Shown here: in pieces, positions 45,013 through 53,055 of the stretch
Position numbering within the stretch: position 1 is the first letter of the stretch
Layout of the letters: the number at the start of each line of letters is the position of its first letter
Origin: an uncultured Cryptobacterium sp.
GTDB lineage: Bacteria > Actinomycetota > Coriobacteriia > Coriobacteriales > Eggerthellaceae
Assembly: GCA_958410215.1 (NCBI GenBank)
Contig: CATYOF010000012.1
Span: 1-64,000 of the forward strand
DNA: 64,000 nucleotides
Direction of reading: 5' to 3'
Translations under genes and position numbers: made by a program
Notes under the pieces: generated by a model
The model's database searches: none
What the model was told of the DNA's origin: nothing
The model's input: only the letters and a program-made list of their open reading frames with translations

Positions 45013-45768
45013 TTATCCAAACCTTCCCGAAATATAGTCTTCCGTACGCTTATCTTTTGGAGTAGAAAACAGAACATCTGTCGGTGAGCATTCAATCATT
45101 TCACCCAGCAAGAAAAATGCGGTTGAATCAGATATACGCGCAGCTTGTTGCATGTTATGCGTAACAATAATGATGGTGTAGTTTTCTTTCAGCTCTCCTA
45201 CTAATTCTTCAATCTTGTTTGTAGAAATAGGATCGAGCGCACTGGTAGGTTCGTCCATCAGCAACACCTCAGGATTTACTGCTAACGCGCGAGCAATACA
45301 CAAACGCTGCTGCTGACCGCCTGAAAGCCCAAGTGCATTTTTCTTAAGACGATCTTTTAATTCGTCAAAAATTGCCGCTTTGCGCAGAGAATCTTCAACG
45401 ATATCGTCCAATTCTGACTTTTTCTTAATGCCATGAGTACGGGGGCCAAACGCAATGTTGTCATAGATTGACATAGGAAATGGATTGGGTTTTTGAAACA
45501 CCATGCCCACTTTTTTACGGAGCACATTTACATCGTACTTGTCGTAAATATCTTCCCCATCAAGGGTAATGCGTCCGGTTATTTTACATCCTTCCACCAA
45601 ATCATTCATACGATTGAGCGACTTTAGCAACGTGGATTTGCCGCAGCCTGAAGGACCGATCATAGCCGTTACGTTATGTTCAATAAACGATAAGTTAATA
45701 TCACGAAGCGCCTGATAATCCCCATAAAAGAGATCCATATGTGATACGTCCATTTTGGCGTTATTCAT
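45013..45768 (-). CDS. pstB: Phosphate ABC transporter ATPase PstB
   Basis: 251 aa. Walker A GPSGCGKSTL, Q-loop MVFQKPNPFPMSI, signature LSGGQQQRLCIARAL and Walker B VLLMDEPTSALD are intact. It powers PstSCAB phosphate import. It overlaps pstA by 8 bp. Confidence 0.97.
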   Translation of the reverse strand: MNNAKMDVSHMDLFYGDYQALRDINLSFIEHNVTAMIGPSGCGKSTLLKSLNRMNDLVEGCKITGRITLDGEDIYDKYDVNVLRKKVGMVFQKPNPFPMSIYDNIAFGPRTHGIKKKSELDDIVEDSLRKAAIFDELKDRLKKNALGLSGGQQQRLCIARALAVNPEVLLMDEPTSALDPISTNKIEELVGELKENYTIIIVTHNMQQAARISDSTAFFLLGEMIECSPTDVLFSTPKDKRTEDYISGRFG

Positions 45769-46627
45769 TTGAAGTAGTTCCTTTACTGATTCTATTAGCT
45801 ACCGCAGAAGTAGCGAAGTTAATAAGCAACACAAAAACAAGGAGCAATACCGCAGTGGCATACGTTGCATCAATATGAAGACCTTCACTTGCCAGAAGAT
45901 ACATATGCACTGCCAAGGTTCGTGTAGAGCTAAATACCGATTCAGGAACTGCAGCAATAGATCCGGCGGTATAAATAAGTGCCGCTGATTCGCCTACTGT
46001 ACGACCAATAGCCAAAATAATGCCACCCAAAATACCCGGAATAGCAGCAGGCAACACGATTTTAAATACGGTACGAAAGCGACCAGCGCCCAAGCCAAAC
46101 GATCCTTCACGATACAAATCGGGTACTGCCGCCAGGGCCTCTTGCGATGCACGCATAATAATAGGAAACGTCATAATTGCCATAGTGCATACACCCGCAA
46201 GCAATGACAGGCCCCATTGCAGGTAATATACGAAGAACAGCAAACCAAAAAGGCCATACACAATAGAAGGAATACCCGATAGAGTTTCTGTCGCCAGCGC
46301 AACAATTCGCACGAATTAATTAGTTTTATTGGTGTATTCGTTAAGGAATATTGCCGCACCGATGCCAAAAATCGAAGAACACGATACCGCCATCACAATA
46401 ACAATGAGCGTGTTAAACAGAGCCGGCATAAAAGAAACGTTGTCTGAATTGTATTCCAGTTCAAACATTTCTGGCTTTATTTGGGGAATACCCATAACCA
46501 AAATGTACCCAATAATTAAACACACTGCCAAAACCGTAAGCACTGTTGCCAGTTTTACGGCATAACGAAACACCCAAGAAGAAACCTTTGCCGGTTTTGT
46601 CTTGGTTAGTACGCGATTATCAGCCAT
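45761..46627 (-). pseudogene. pstA: PstA permease interrupted by an in-frame ochre codon
   Basis: One continuous reading frame of 289 codons matches a complete PstA, but codon 104 (46316-46318) is TAA. The N-part (46627-46319) ends IFLNEYTNKTN; the C-part resumes in the same frame with FVRIVALATETLSGIPSIV, including the EAA-loop region ALGAGRFRTVFKIVLPAAIPG. A single A-to-T change of a Lys AAA codon would explain it. A GTG two codons after the stop (46310-46312) could restart translation, but no ribosome site precedes it. It overlaps pstC by 8 bp and pstB by 8 bp, so spacing is otherwise normal. It may be a real nonsense mutation, a split protein, read-through, or a sequence error. Confidence 0.85.
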
Positions 46628-47474
46628 TCTTGCTCCTCTTCTTCAAGGCAGCAAATGCAAAATTAATAATTAGAATGAACACGAACAACACGCATGCCGT
46701 ACCAATCAATGCACCTCGATGAAGATCGGCTGCATAGCCCATTTCTAAAACGATGTTTGCGGTCATAGTACGAATGCCGTCAGTGATAGCATCAGGTAAC
46801 TGAACCTGATTGCCTGCAATCATGATGACCGCCATGGTTTCACCAATAGCGCGGCCAATTGCCAAAATAATGGAAGCAAGCACACCTGAAACTGCCGCCG
46901 GCAGCATAACCCGCATAATAGTGCGTTCATGATCTGCCCCAAGAGCAAGCGCTCCTTCGTAATAGGCTTCTGGAACCGCTTTTAAAGCGGATTCGGATAA
47001 CGTAATGATGGTGGGCAAAATCATAATGCCTAATACGATTGAAGCGCACAAAATAGACTGGCCTGTTCCACCAAAGTTTTCACGAATGAAAGGTACCAAT
47101 ACCACCAGGCCAAAAAAGCCATATACAACAGAAGGAATGCCGGCAAGCAGTTGAACTCCCGCTTTAGCAATTTTAGCCACCCGTTTGCTTCCAAAGTACG
47201 CCAAGAAAATAGCGCATAGTATACCTAGCGGAACGCCGATAACTAAGGCGCCAGCCATTACATACAAGCTGCCAATAATCATGACTCCAATGCCATATAC
47301 GTCATTGGAAGGACGCCAGGTAGTGCCAAAAATGAAATCAAAGACGCCAATTTCTGCAATTGCAGGGATGCCGTTGCCAAAAATAAATACACAAATCACT
47401 ACAACTGCAGCCACCGAAATGGCTGCAGCTATAGCAAAGATTATTTTGGCAACCAATTCTTTGGTTTGTGCCAT
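46620..47474 (-). CDS. pstC: Phosphate ABC transporter permease PstC
   Basis: 284 aa with six membrane segments. The permease loop is ALALGADHERTIMRVMLPAAVSG, followed by the typical AIGRAIGETMAV. It forms the channel with PstA. It starts 5 bp after pstS and overlaps pstA by 8 bp. Confidence 0.95.
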   Translation of the reverse strand: MAQTKELVAKIIFAIAAAISVAAVVVICVFIFGNGIPAIAEIGVFDFIFGTTWRPSNDVYGIGVMIIGSLYVMAGALVIGVPLGILCAIFLAYFGSKRVAKIAKAGVQLLAGIPSVVYGFFGLVVLVPFIRENFGGTGQSILCASIVLGIMILPTIITLSESALKAVPEAYYEGALALGADHERTIMRVMLPAAVSGVLASIILAIGRAIGETMAVIMIAGNQVQLPDAITDGIRTMTANIVLEMGYAADLHRGALIGTACVLFVFILIINFAFAALKKRSKNG

Positions 47475-47479
47475 GTTAC

Positions 47480-48388
47480 TTAGCCAATCTCGCTCCAGGA
47501 AGTAATTTCACCGGTGAAGATTTGCTTAACCTGATCAGTGGTTAAATCTTCAACTGCGCTTTCTGGATTAACGATTACCGCAATACCATCAGTAGCAATT
47601 ACGGTAGCCTCAGCACCTTCGCTGGTTTCAGAATCCTTAAGTTCGCGAGATGCCATACCAAGATCGCATGCACCCTCAAGAGCAGACGTTACACCAGTAG
47701 TAGAGTCAGACTGATTAACTTCGATGGTTACATCAGGATTAAGTTCCTGATAAGCCTCTGCAAGCTTTTCCATTACGGGAGTTACCGAAGAAGAACCAGC
47801 AACCGTTACGGTGCCAGAAAGACCAGAAGCGGTATAAGCTTCACCGCCATCCAGAGGGATATAGCCCTCTTCAGCTACAACAGCCTGACCATCAGTGCTC
47901 AAGATATAGTTCATGAAATCCTGTGCTACATCGCTCAATTCCGTATTGGAATTGGTTACCACGTTGAAGGGACGGGATACCTTGTAATCGCCCGACTTAA
48001 CGTTATCTACCGTAGCTTCAGCACCATCAATCTTTACTGCCTTTACGCTGTCATCAAGAGAACCAAGCGAAATATAGCCAATAGCATTAGCGTCACCTGC
48101 AACAGTTGTCATCATAACGGCAGTAGAGTTAGTAATAGAGGCAGATTCGGTAGTCATATCTACCTTTTCGCCGTTTTCATCTTCCTGTTCAATACCAAAC
48201 AATTCAATGAAAGCACCGCGGGTGCCAGAACCATCTTCGCGAGATACCACATTAATAGTTTCACCTGAATCTGATGAAGTATCCTCACTTGATTCATTGT
48301 TTGAGCTGCATCCAGCAAGAAGCATGCACGCAAAGGCAACACACACTGCCAGAGCACCGAAAAGCACCTTGTTTTTTACTGTACTCAC
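47480..48388 (-). CDS. pstS: Phosphate-binding lipoprotein PstS, permuted domain order
   Basis: 302 aa from GTG 48388 (aaagga upstream). The signal peptide ends in the lipobox LLAGC. The mature part opens with INVVSREDGSGTRGAF, which in classical PstS lies in the second half, and only later shows VTVAGSSSVTPVMEKLAEAY, normally near the N-terminus; it ends at FTGEITSWSEIG. The halves are thus swapped, an order I also recall for streptococcal PstS. The stop codon is natural, not a truncation. It is the first gene of the pst operon. Confidence 0.93.
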   Translation of the reverse strand: MSTVKNKVLFGALAVCVAFACMLLAGCSSNNESSEDTSSDSGETINVVSREDGSGTRGAFIELFGIEQEDENGEKVDMTTESASITNSTAVMMTTVAGDANAIGYISLGSLDDSVKAVKIDGAEATVDNVKSGDYKVSRPFNVVTNSNTELSDVAQDFMNYILSTDGQAVVAEEGYIPLDGGEAYTASGLSGTVTVAGSSSVTPVMEKLAEAYQELNPDVTIEVNQSDSTTGVTSALEGACDLGMASRELKDSETSEGAEATVIATDGIAVIVNPESAVEDLTTDQVKQIFTGEITSWSEIG

Positions 48389-48604
48389 TTTTAATTCCTT
48401 TTCTCTCATACCTTAGGATGCACAGAAAAGCATCCTTTTGCTGGAGTAATAATCTCTGGATTGCTTCAAAAAGTGGTTACACAAACCTGAAAGAATGTTA
48501 GAGAATGATTAAGTGAAGTATGTTTTGATAAAACATTGTAAAAAGTGCCCTTTACGATTCGATTTGTTGCAAAATTATGCAAGCACAAGGAAAGGAAACG
48601 AATC

Positions 48605-49303
48605 GTGACCACTATATTACTTATTGAAGACGATCCTACTATTCGCCTTGCAACTGAATTTTCCCTCACAAAACATGGCTATGCCGTAAGCTCCTGCGAA
48701 GATGGGAACTCAGGATATGAAACGGCCTTAAATATAGAGCCCGATCTAATTTTGCTTGACGTCATGCTTCCTGGCATGAATGGTTTTGAAGTAGCAAGCA
48801 AGCTGCGTAAGGAAGGATTTAATTCCCCTATTTTGATGCTTACCGCCCTTGATGCTGATGAAGATAAAATCAAAGGCTTAGACGCTGGTGCTGATGACTA
48901 TGTAACAAAACCCTTTTCTACCGAAGTATTGCTTGCCCGTATTCGCGCTAACCTTCGTCGAACTGAAATGGATGGCGTAAACCTGTCTAAACCACAAACC
49001 TATGGTGATTTAACTCTTGATATAGAAAACAGCACCGCAAGCGTAAAGGGCAAACCCTTGAAACTTCGCAGTAAAGAGCTAGCCCTTCTGTTTGCTCTTG
49101 CCGAACGCCAAGGTATGTTGTGCCGCCGCACCTGGTTAACGCAAAAAGTTTGGAAGGAAGACTACTTAAGCACCTCTCGCACTATCGATGTTCATATTCG
49201 TCGCCTTCGTTCTGTTCTTGATGAAGTAAGTGATTATCGCTATATCCATACGGTACACGGAATGGGCTACCGTTTTGAACCGGTAAAGAAGACCGAAGAA
49301 TAA
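48605..49303 (+). CDS. OmpR/PhoB-family response regulator
   Basis: 232 aa from GTG 48605 (aaaggaaa upstream). The receiver domain has acidic pocket IEDD, phospho-Asp in LILLDVMLPGMNG and Lys in DDYVTKPF; a winged-helix effector (about 130-230) ends YIHTVHGMGYRFEP. Divergent from pstS and followed by a PhoR-like kinase, it is most likely the PhoB/PhoP of this organism. No clear Pho box could be assigned in 48389-48604. Confidence 0.92.
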   Translation: MTTILLIEDDPTIRLATEFSLTKHGYAVSSCEDGNSGYETALNIEPDLILLDVMLPGMNGFEVASKLRKEGFNSPILMLTALDADEDKIKGLDAGADDYVTKPFSTEVLLARIRANLRRTEMDGVNLSKPQTYGDLTLDIENSTASVKGKPLKLRSKELALLFALAERQGMLCRRTWLTQKVWKEDYLSTSRTIDVHIRRLRSVLDEVSDYRYIHTVHGMGYRFEPVKKTEE

Positions 49304-49328
49304 GCCTGTAGAATAAGCGAGTTTGTGC

Positions 49329-50657
49329 ATGAGTCCGTTCTTTTCATTTTTAAAAGGCATTGGCAACACGCCATCAGGTAAAGAAACAAAGCGATTTACC
49401 TGGATATATTTAATTGGATATGTCGTGATAGCACTTATTTTTATTGGGTGCTCTATTGCCTTTATCTACACACCTTTAAACAATGAAATAGCTGATCGTC
49501 AAACCACCAACTTGGTAACTACTGCCCAAGCTTCCGCTAATGCTTTGTCAAAAACCACTAATGCCAGTGAATTCGTTGTATCCGCAACGCACAGTACCGA
49601 TTTACGTATGACGGTTATTGATTCGGATGGCGATGTAGTGGCGGATTCCGAAGTGGATCCTTCCACCATGACCAATCATTCGGATCGCGAGGAAGTAACC
49701 GAAGCAATTCAGGGCGGTATTGGCAGTGCACAACGTACCAGTGCCACTGATAACAAGAATTGGCTCTACGTTGCCGTACCTGCTTCCTACAATGATGAAC
49801 AGGTGGTTGTGCGTGTAAGTGAACCCTCCACAGCTTTTTCTATGATTACGCAAAATGCTCAAACGACCTCAGTTATTTTCATTGTGGCAGGCTGCTTACT
49901 GGTGTTGCTGGTGGCCGTGCTGGCCTTTAAGAAATCGCACGCTCCCATCAAGAAATTCGATCAGGTTCGATCAGACTTTGTAGCAAACGCAAGCCACGAA
50001 CTAAAAACTCCCGTTGCAGGAATTAGATTATTATCCGAAGCAATTCGTGATGCCGCAGAAATAGAAGATAAGAAAAGCTTAAATTTATTTATTGATCGCC
50101 TGGACAACGAAGCAGAACGCCTCCAACGCTTAGTTATTGACCTGCTTGACTTATCACGTTTGGAAGAAACTCCTGATCAAGATAAATGTCCTCGCACTGA
50201 CTTACACAGCGCCCTTGTGACTAGCTTTATGGCACATAAAGGTGGTGCAGAAGATAAGCATCTCGACCTTGTTCTGGACGATCGCTCAGTAACGGGTGAT
50301 GATTGCTATGCAGATATGGAACCATCAGATGCATCGTTAGTGTTTGATAATTTGATTGAAAACGCAATTATGTATACCGACGAAGGCAGTATTTTAGTTA
50401 CCTTCGAACCTCGCGGTCATGAAATTGCAGTAATCGTAGAAGATACCGGCATTGGTATTCCTCAGGCAGATCAATCCCGCATTTTCGAGCGCTTCTACCG
50501 CGTCGACAAAGCTCGTAGCCGCGAAGTAGGTGGCACCGGGTTGGGTCTGTCACTGGTGCGCCATGCGGTTGAACGTTCTAACGGTCGTGTAAGCGTAAAA
50601 AGTGCTCCTGGCGAAGGTTCGCAGTTTACCGTTGTATTCCCCCGCGCAAAACGCTAA
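49329..50657 (+). CDS. PhoR-like sensor histidine kinase
   Basis: 442 aa. Two membrane segments (about 25-47 and 180-200) flank an extracytoplasmic sensor of about 130 residues. HisKA box FVANASHELKTPVAGIR, N box NLIENAIMYTDEG, G1 DTGIGIP, F box FERFYR and G2 GGTGLGLSLV are intact. It has no HAMP or PAS domain that I can recognise between membrane and HisKA, unlike many PhoR proteins. It lies 25 bp after the response regulator gene. ATG 49329 was preferred over a TTG two codons earlier. Confidence 0.92.
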   Translation: MSPFFSFLKGIGNTPSGKETKRFTWIYLIGYVVIALIFIGCSIAFIYTPLNNEIADRQTTNLVTTAQASANALSKTTNASEFVVSATHSTDLRMTVIDSDGDVVADSEVDPSTMTNHSDREEVTEAIQGGIGSAQRTSATDNKNWLYVAVPASYNDEQVVVRVSEPSTAFSMITQNAQTTSVIFIVAGCLLVLLVAVLAFKKSHAPIKKFDQVRSDFVANASHELKTPVAGIRLLSEAIRDAAEIEDKKSLNLFIDRLDNEAERLQRLVIDLLDLSRLEETPDQDKCPRTDLHSALVTSFMAHKGGAEDKHLDLVLDDRSVTGDDCYADMEPSDASLVFDNLIENAIMYTDEGSILVTFEPRGHEIAVIVEDTGIGIPQADQSRIFERFYRVDKARSREVGGTGLGLSLVRHAVERSNGRVSVKSAPGEGSQFTVVFPRAKR

Positions 50658-50668
50658 AAGATTGCTCC

Positions 50669-50695
50669 GTGACAAGTGGACAGGGCGCTTGTCAC
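50669..50695. repeat. Second copy of the GTGACAAG...CTTGTCAC palindrome
   Basis: A 27-bp palindrome with 8-bp perfect arms, 12 bp past the stop of the sensor kinase gene. Relative to the upstream gene it has the same orientation as the copy at 576-602 and differs from it at only two central positions. Confidence 0.7.
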
Positions 50696-50715
50696 GCGAA
50701 TCGCAGCGTCAAATA

Positions 50716-50739
50716 AAATTCGGCTGATAAGCCGAATTT
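50716..50739. terminator. Hairpin behind the two-component operon
   Basis: AAATTCGGCT and AGCCGAATTT form a perfect 10-bp stem with a 4-base loop. The T-rich side (TTTTATTT) lies in the minus direction, so it may terminate minus-strand transcripts from the tRNA region, the plus operon, or both. Confidence 0.6.
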
Positions 50740-50743
50740 AACT

Positions 50744-50772
50744 AACTGGAGCGGGTGACGGGAATCCCGCGT
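50744..50772 (-). pseudogene. tRNA-Gly 3'-end fragment
   Basis: Positions 50744-50766 equal 50935-50957 in all 23 bases (flank, CCA, acceptor and T-arm part of tRNA-Gly); after a 4-base deletion the next six bases (ccgcgt) also match. The rest of the tRNA is missing. It is a partial duplicate or an attachment-site-like relic. Confidence 0.7.
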
Positions 50773-50861
50773 TCGCTTTGCGAACGCTCAACCCCTTGGC
50801 GCAAGCGCCTGCGGGCGAATTCCTGAAAACGTGCCACTGGCACGTTTTCTTAACGGAATTC
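50767..50861. repeat. Cluster of perfect palindromes
   Basis: In under 100 bp: GCGTTCGC-ttt-GCGAACGC (50769-50787), GGCGC-aa-GCGCC (50798-50809), and a nested pair with outer GAATTCC/GGAATTC (50817-50823, 50855-50861) and inner AAAACGTGCC-act-GGCACGTTTT (50826-50848). It is more GC-rich than its surroundings. It is followed by ggttcgattcc (50871-50881), which looks like a T-arm on the plus strand. Confidence 0.65.
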
Positions 50862-50898
50862 CACCTCATCGGTTCGATTCCCTACTGCCCCTTAAAAC

Positions 50899-50925
50899 AA
50901 AAAAGCAATGGACTATTGCCATTGC
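50899..50925 (-). terminator. Terminator of the tRNA-Pro/tRNA-Gly transcript
   Basis: On the minus strand GCAATGG pairs with CCATTGC and is followed by TTTTTTG, 12 bp past tRNA-Gly. Confidence 0.88.
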
Positions 50926-50937
50926 CGAACTATAAAC

Positions 50938-51011
50938 TGGAGCGGGTGACGGGAATCGAACCCGCGTGACCAGCTTGGAAGGCTGGAGTTCTACCATTGA
51001 ACTACACCCGC
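50938..51011 (-). tRNA. tRNA-Gly (anticodon TCC)
   Basis: Acceptor GCGGGTG / CACCCGC, anticodon loop CTTCCAA with TCC, T-arm GGTTCGATTCC, discriminator T, encoded CCA. Complements tRNA-Gly(GCC) at 218. Confidence 0.96.
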
Positions 51012-51025
51012 GTATAAATAAAAAA

Positions 51026-51102
51026 TGGTCGGGATGACAGGATTCGAACCTGCGACATCCTGCTCCCAAAGCAGGCGCGCTACCAAACTGCGCCACATCC
51101 CG
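51026..51102 (-). tRNA. tRNA-Pro (anticodon TGG)
   Basis: Acceptor CGGGATG / CATCCCG, anticodon loop TTTGGGA with TGG, T-arm GGTTCGAATCC, encoded CCA. It is 14 bp upstream of tRNA-Gly on the same strand. Confidence 0.96.
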
Positions 51103-51132
51103 ACTGCAACGGTTAGATATTATAGCAATAAA

Positions 51133-51732
51133 TTACGCGTTGTGAAGTAGTTTTTTCAGATTTCTTAAAGCATTTCCTCTATGCGATATAGAATTCTTCT
51201 CTGCCTGCGATACTTCAGCAAGAGATTTTTCTCCCTTAAATTCATCAGGAAAAAAGAGAGGATCATAGCCAAAGCCCTCTTCGCCGCGCTCTTCAAAACC
51301 AATAGATCCCTCTATAAAGCCTTCTGCCACCGTTTCAGAGCCATCTTCATCTATAAACACTAACGAACACGCAAAACGGGCGGTACGCTTTTCTGTGGGA
51401 ACTTGAGCCAATTCATGCAAAAGCTTTGCATTGTTGGCAGCATCGTCCCCTTCTTTGCCGCTATAACGCGAAGAATATACCCCTGGTGCACCATCGAGGG
51501 CATCTACAATCAAGCCTGAATCATCAGCCAAGGTGGCCAAACCGCTTAATTCATGAGCAGAACGAGCTTTGATGCGCGCATTTTCCACAAAAGTGGTACC
51601 TGTTTCTTCAGGGCTAGAAACAATCCCCGCTTCTTTCAGGGTTTTAAACTCCCAACCTTTAAACGAAAGAGCAGTTTTGATTTCTTCTACTTTATGTGCA
51701 TTATTGGTTGCTATAACAACGGTCTTTGTCAT
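51133..51732 (-). CDS. rdgB: Non-canonical purine NTP pyrophosphatase (RdgB/HAM1)
   Basis: 199 aa. It hydrolyses dITP, XTP and similar NTPs to keep them out of DNA and RNA. Conserved parts are IATNNAHKVEEI, ADDSGLIVDAL, GVYSSRYSG, GFGYDPLFFPD and SHRGNALRNL. ATG 51732 has aagggg upstream. It lies just upstream of tRNA-Pro and behind murI. Confidence 0.95.
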   Translation of the reverse strand: MTKTVVIATNNAHKVEEIKTALSFKGWEFKTLKEAGIVSSPEETGTTFVENARIKARSAHELSGLATLADDSGLIVDALDGAPGVYSSRYSGKEGDDAANNAKLLHELAQVPTEKRTARFACSLVFIDEDGSETVAEGFIEGSIGFEERGEEGFGYDPLFFPDEFKGEKSLAEVSQAEKNSISHRGNALRNLKKLLHNA

Positions 51733-51861
51733 ACCTTCCCCTTTTATCTCTGCTAGGTAAATGCATGTTATCCATCAAATGATCCAGAAAATGCTCCCGC
51801 ACCCAAAACTTTACTTTAATCCCCTAGCTTACTTATCATCGCACCACAAGAAAGCATTATG

Positions 51862-52722
51862 CTAGCCTAATGGCTCAAATCGAACTTCCCCTAAAGGCAT
51901 TCGCAAAACTCGTTCACCAAACGAAGCAAATTCATCTACGTCAGGATCGGACGAAGTAAAACTGTACGTGGGAATGTGCCCTGCATGTGCCAAAGCTTCC
52001 CTTCGCGTAAGTAAATCCTTGCAATCAAGAGAAACTTCTTTTGCTGAAGAAATAAGCTTTACCTGGGATCCCACCACCCCGCCAATCAAAGTTTTAAGAA
52101 GGGGAAAATGTGTACAACCCAACACCAGCGTGTCTATTTCACTTCGCCTTAACGGTTCTAAATAATCTTGAGCAATTTCTTGAAACGCTGGACGTATATA
52201 AACCTTAGAAGCTAAAGAGGTATAGCTTTCAATAGGACCTTTTGCCATACGTATACCCAATTCGGCAATTTCTACAAAACGTGGTGTAGCAGTAGAAAAA
52301 ACCGTTATGCCCGCATCAATATTACGAATTGCTTTCGTATAAACGCCTGATTCAACCGTACCCTTTGTGGCAATAACGCCAATACGTCTATTGTGGGTAG
52401 CACGGGCAGCGGCACGGGCACCTGGCTCAATAACACCAATAATAGGGATATCAAAAGCTTGCTGAGCCGCCTCAAGACCTGCTGCAGTTGCCGTATTACA
52501 GGCAATGACAATCATTTTTACCTTATGGTCTATAAGCCACTGGCAAATTTGTAAAACGAAACCCTTTATCTCTTTAGGATCGCGTGGTCCATAAGGACAA
52601 TGTGCACGGTCACCGTAAAAAATAATACTTTCTTCAGGAAGAGCTTTAATTATTTCACGCGCAACGGTAAGGCCACCAAAGCCCGAATCGAAGATGCCAA
52701 TAGGCGCATCATCAAAATTCAT
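51862..52722 (-). CDS. murI: Glutamate racemase
   Basis: 286 aa. It makes D-glutamate for peptidoglycan. The two catalytic cysteines are in IACNTATAA and LGCTHFPLL; GIFDSGFGGLTVAREI is the N-terminal signature and FYGDRAHCPYG the substrate loop. ATG 52722 has ggaagga upstream. Confidence 0.96.
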   Translation of the reverse strand: MNFDDAPIGIFDSGFGGLTVAREIIKALPEESIIFYGDRAHCPYGPRDPKEIKGFVLQICQWLIDHKVKMIVIACNTATAAGLEAAQQAFDIPIIGVIEPGARAAARATHNRRIGVIATKGTVESGVYTKAIRNIDAGITVFSTATPRFVEIAELGIRMAKGPIESYTSLASKVYIRPAFQEIAQDYLEPLRRSEIDTLVLGCTHFPLLKTLIGGVVGSQVKLISSAKEVSLDCKDLLTRREALAHAGHIPTYSFTSSDPDVDEFASFGERVLRMPLGEVRFEPLG

Positions 52723-52925
52723 ACCGTTATCCTTCCCACTAACGCGAACGGTTCGAAGACCGTTAATAGACTAGCAAAACTTAAAGATTCATAATTTAGA
52801 GTTTCCTTGTAGCTCATCTATTACTTTGTACTTTACGGCAGCTCTTCTCCTTGCCCAAAGCAAATAAAGAAAAACCTAAGGAAAAACAGCCAAGAGAAAC
52901 AATTGCGCTATAATATCTTTTCTAG

Positions 52926-53002
52926 GCGCCCATAGCTCAGCTGGATAGAGCAGTGGACTTCTAATCCAAAGGTCGTAGGTTCGAATCCTACTGGGCGCGC
53001 CA
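52926..53002 (+). tRNA. tRNA-Arg (anticodon TCT)
   Basis: Acceptor gcgccca / tgggcgc, anticodon loop CTTCTAA with TCT, T-arm GGTTCGAATCC, discriminator G, encoded CCA. A perfect TATAAT at 52909-52914 serves as -10, but no good -35 is seen. Confidence 0.96.
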
Positions 53003-53015
53003 GACAGTAACACAT

Positions 53016-53053
53016 GAGCCCGAAAGACAAACAGTCTCTCGGGCTCTTTCTTT
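53016..53053 (+). terminator. Terminator of tRNA-Arg
   Basis: gagcccga / tcgggctc, with a partly paired inner stem, followed by tttcttt; only 3 bp from the convergent L,D-transpeptidase stop. Confidence 0.8.
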
Positions 53054-53055
53054 AC

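Noticed and set aside
46316..46627. Short separate gene for a 103-residue membrane protein, with a second permease gene starting at 46312
   Set aside because: Both pieces are in the same frame and together make one PstA; annotated as one interrupted gene.
48389..48604. Pho boxes between pstS and the response regulator
   Set aside because: Some gtta-type repeats can be picked out, but no arrangement is convincing without a motif model for this group.
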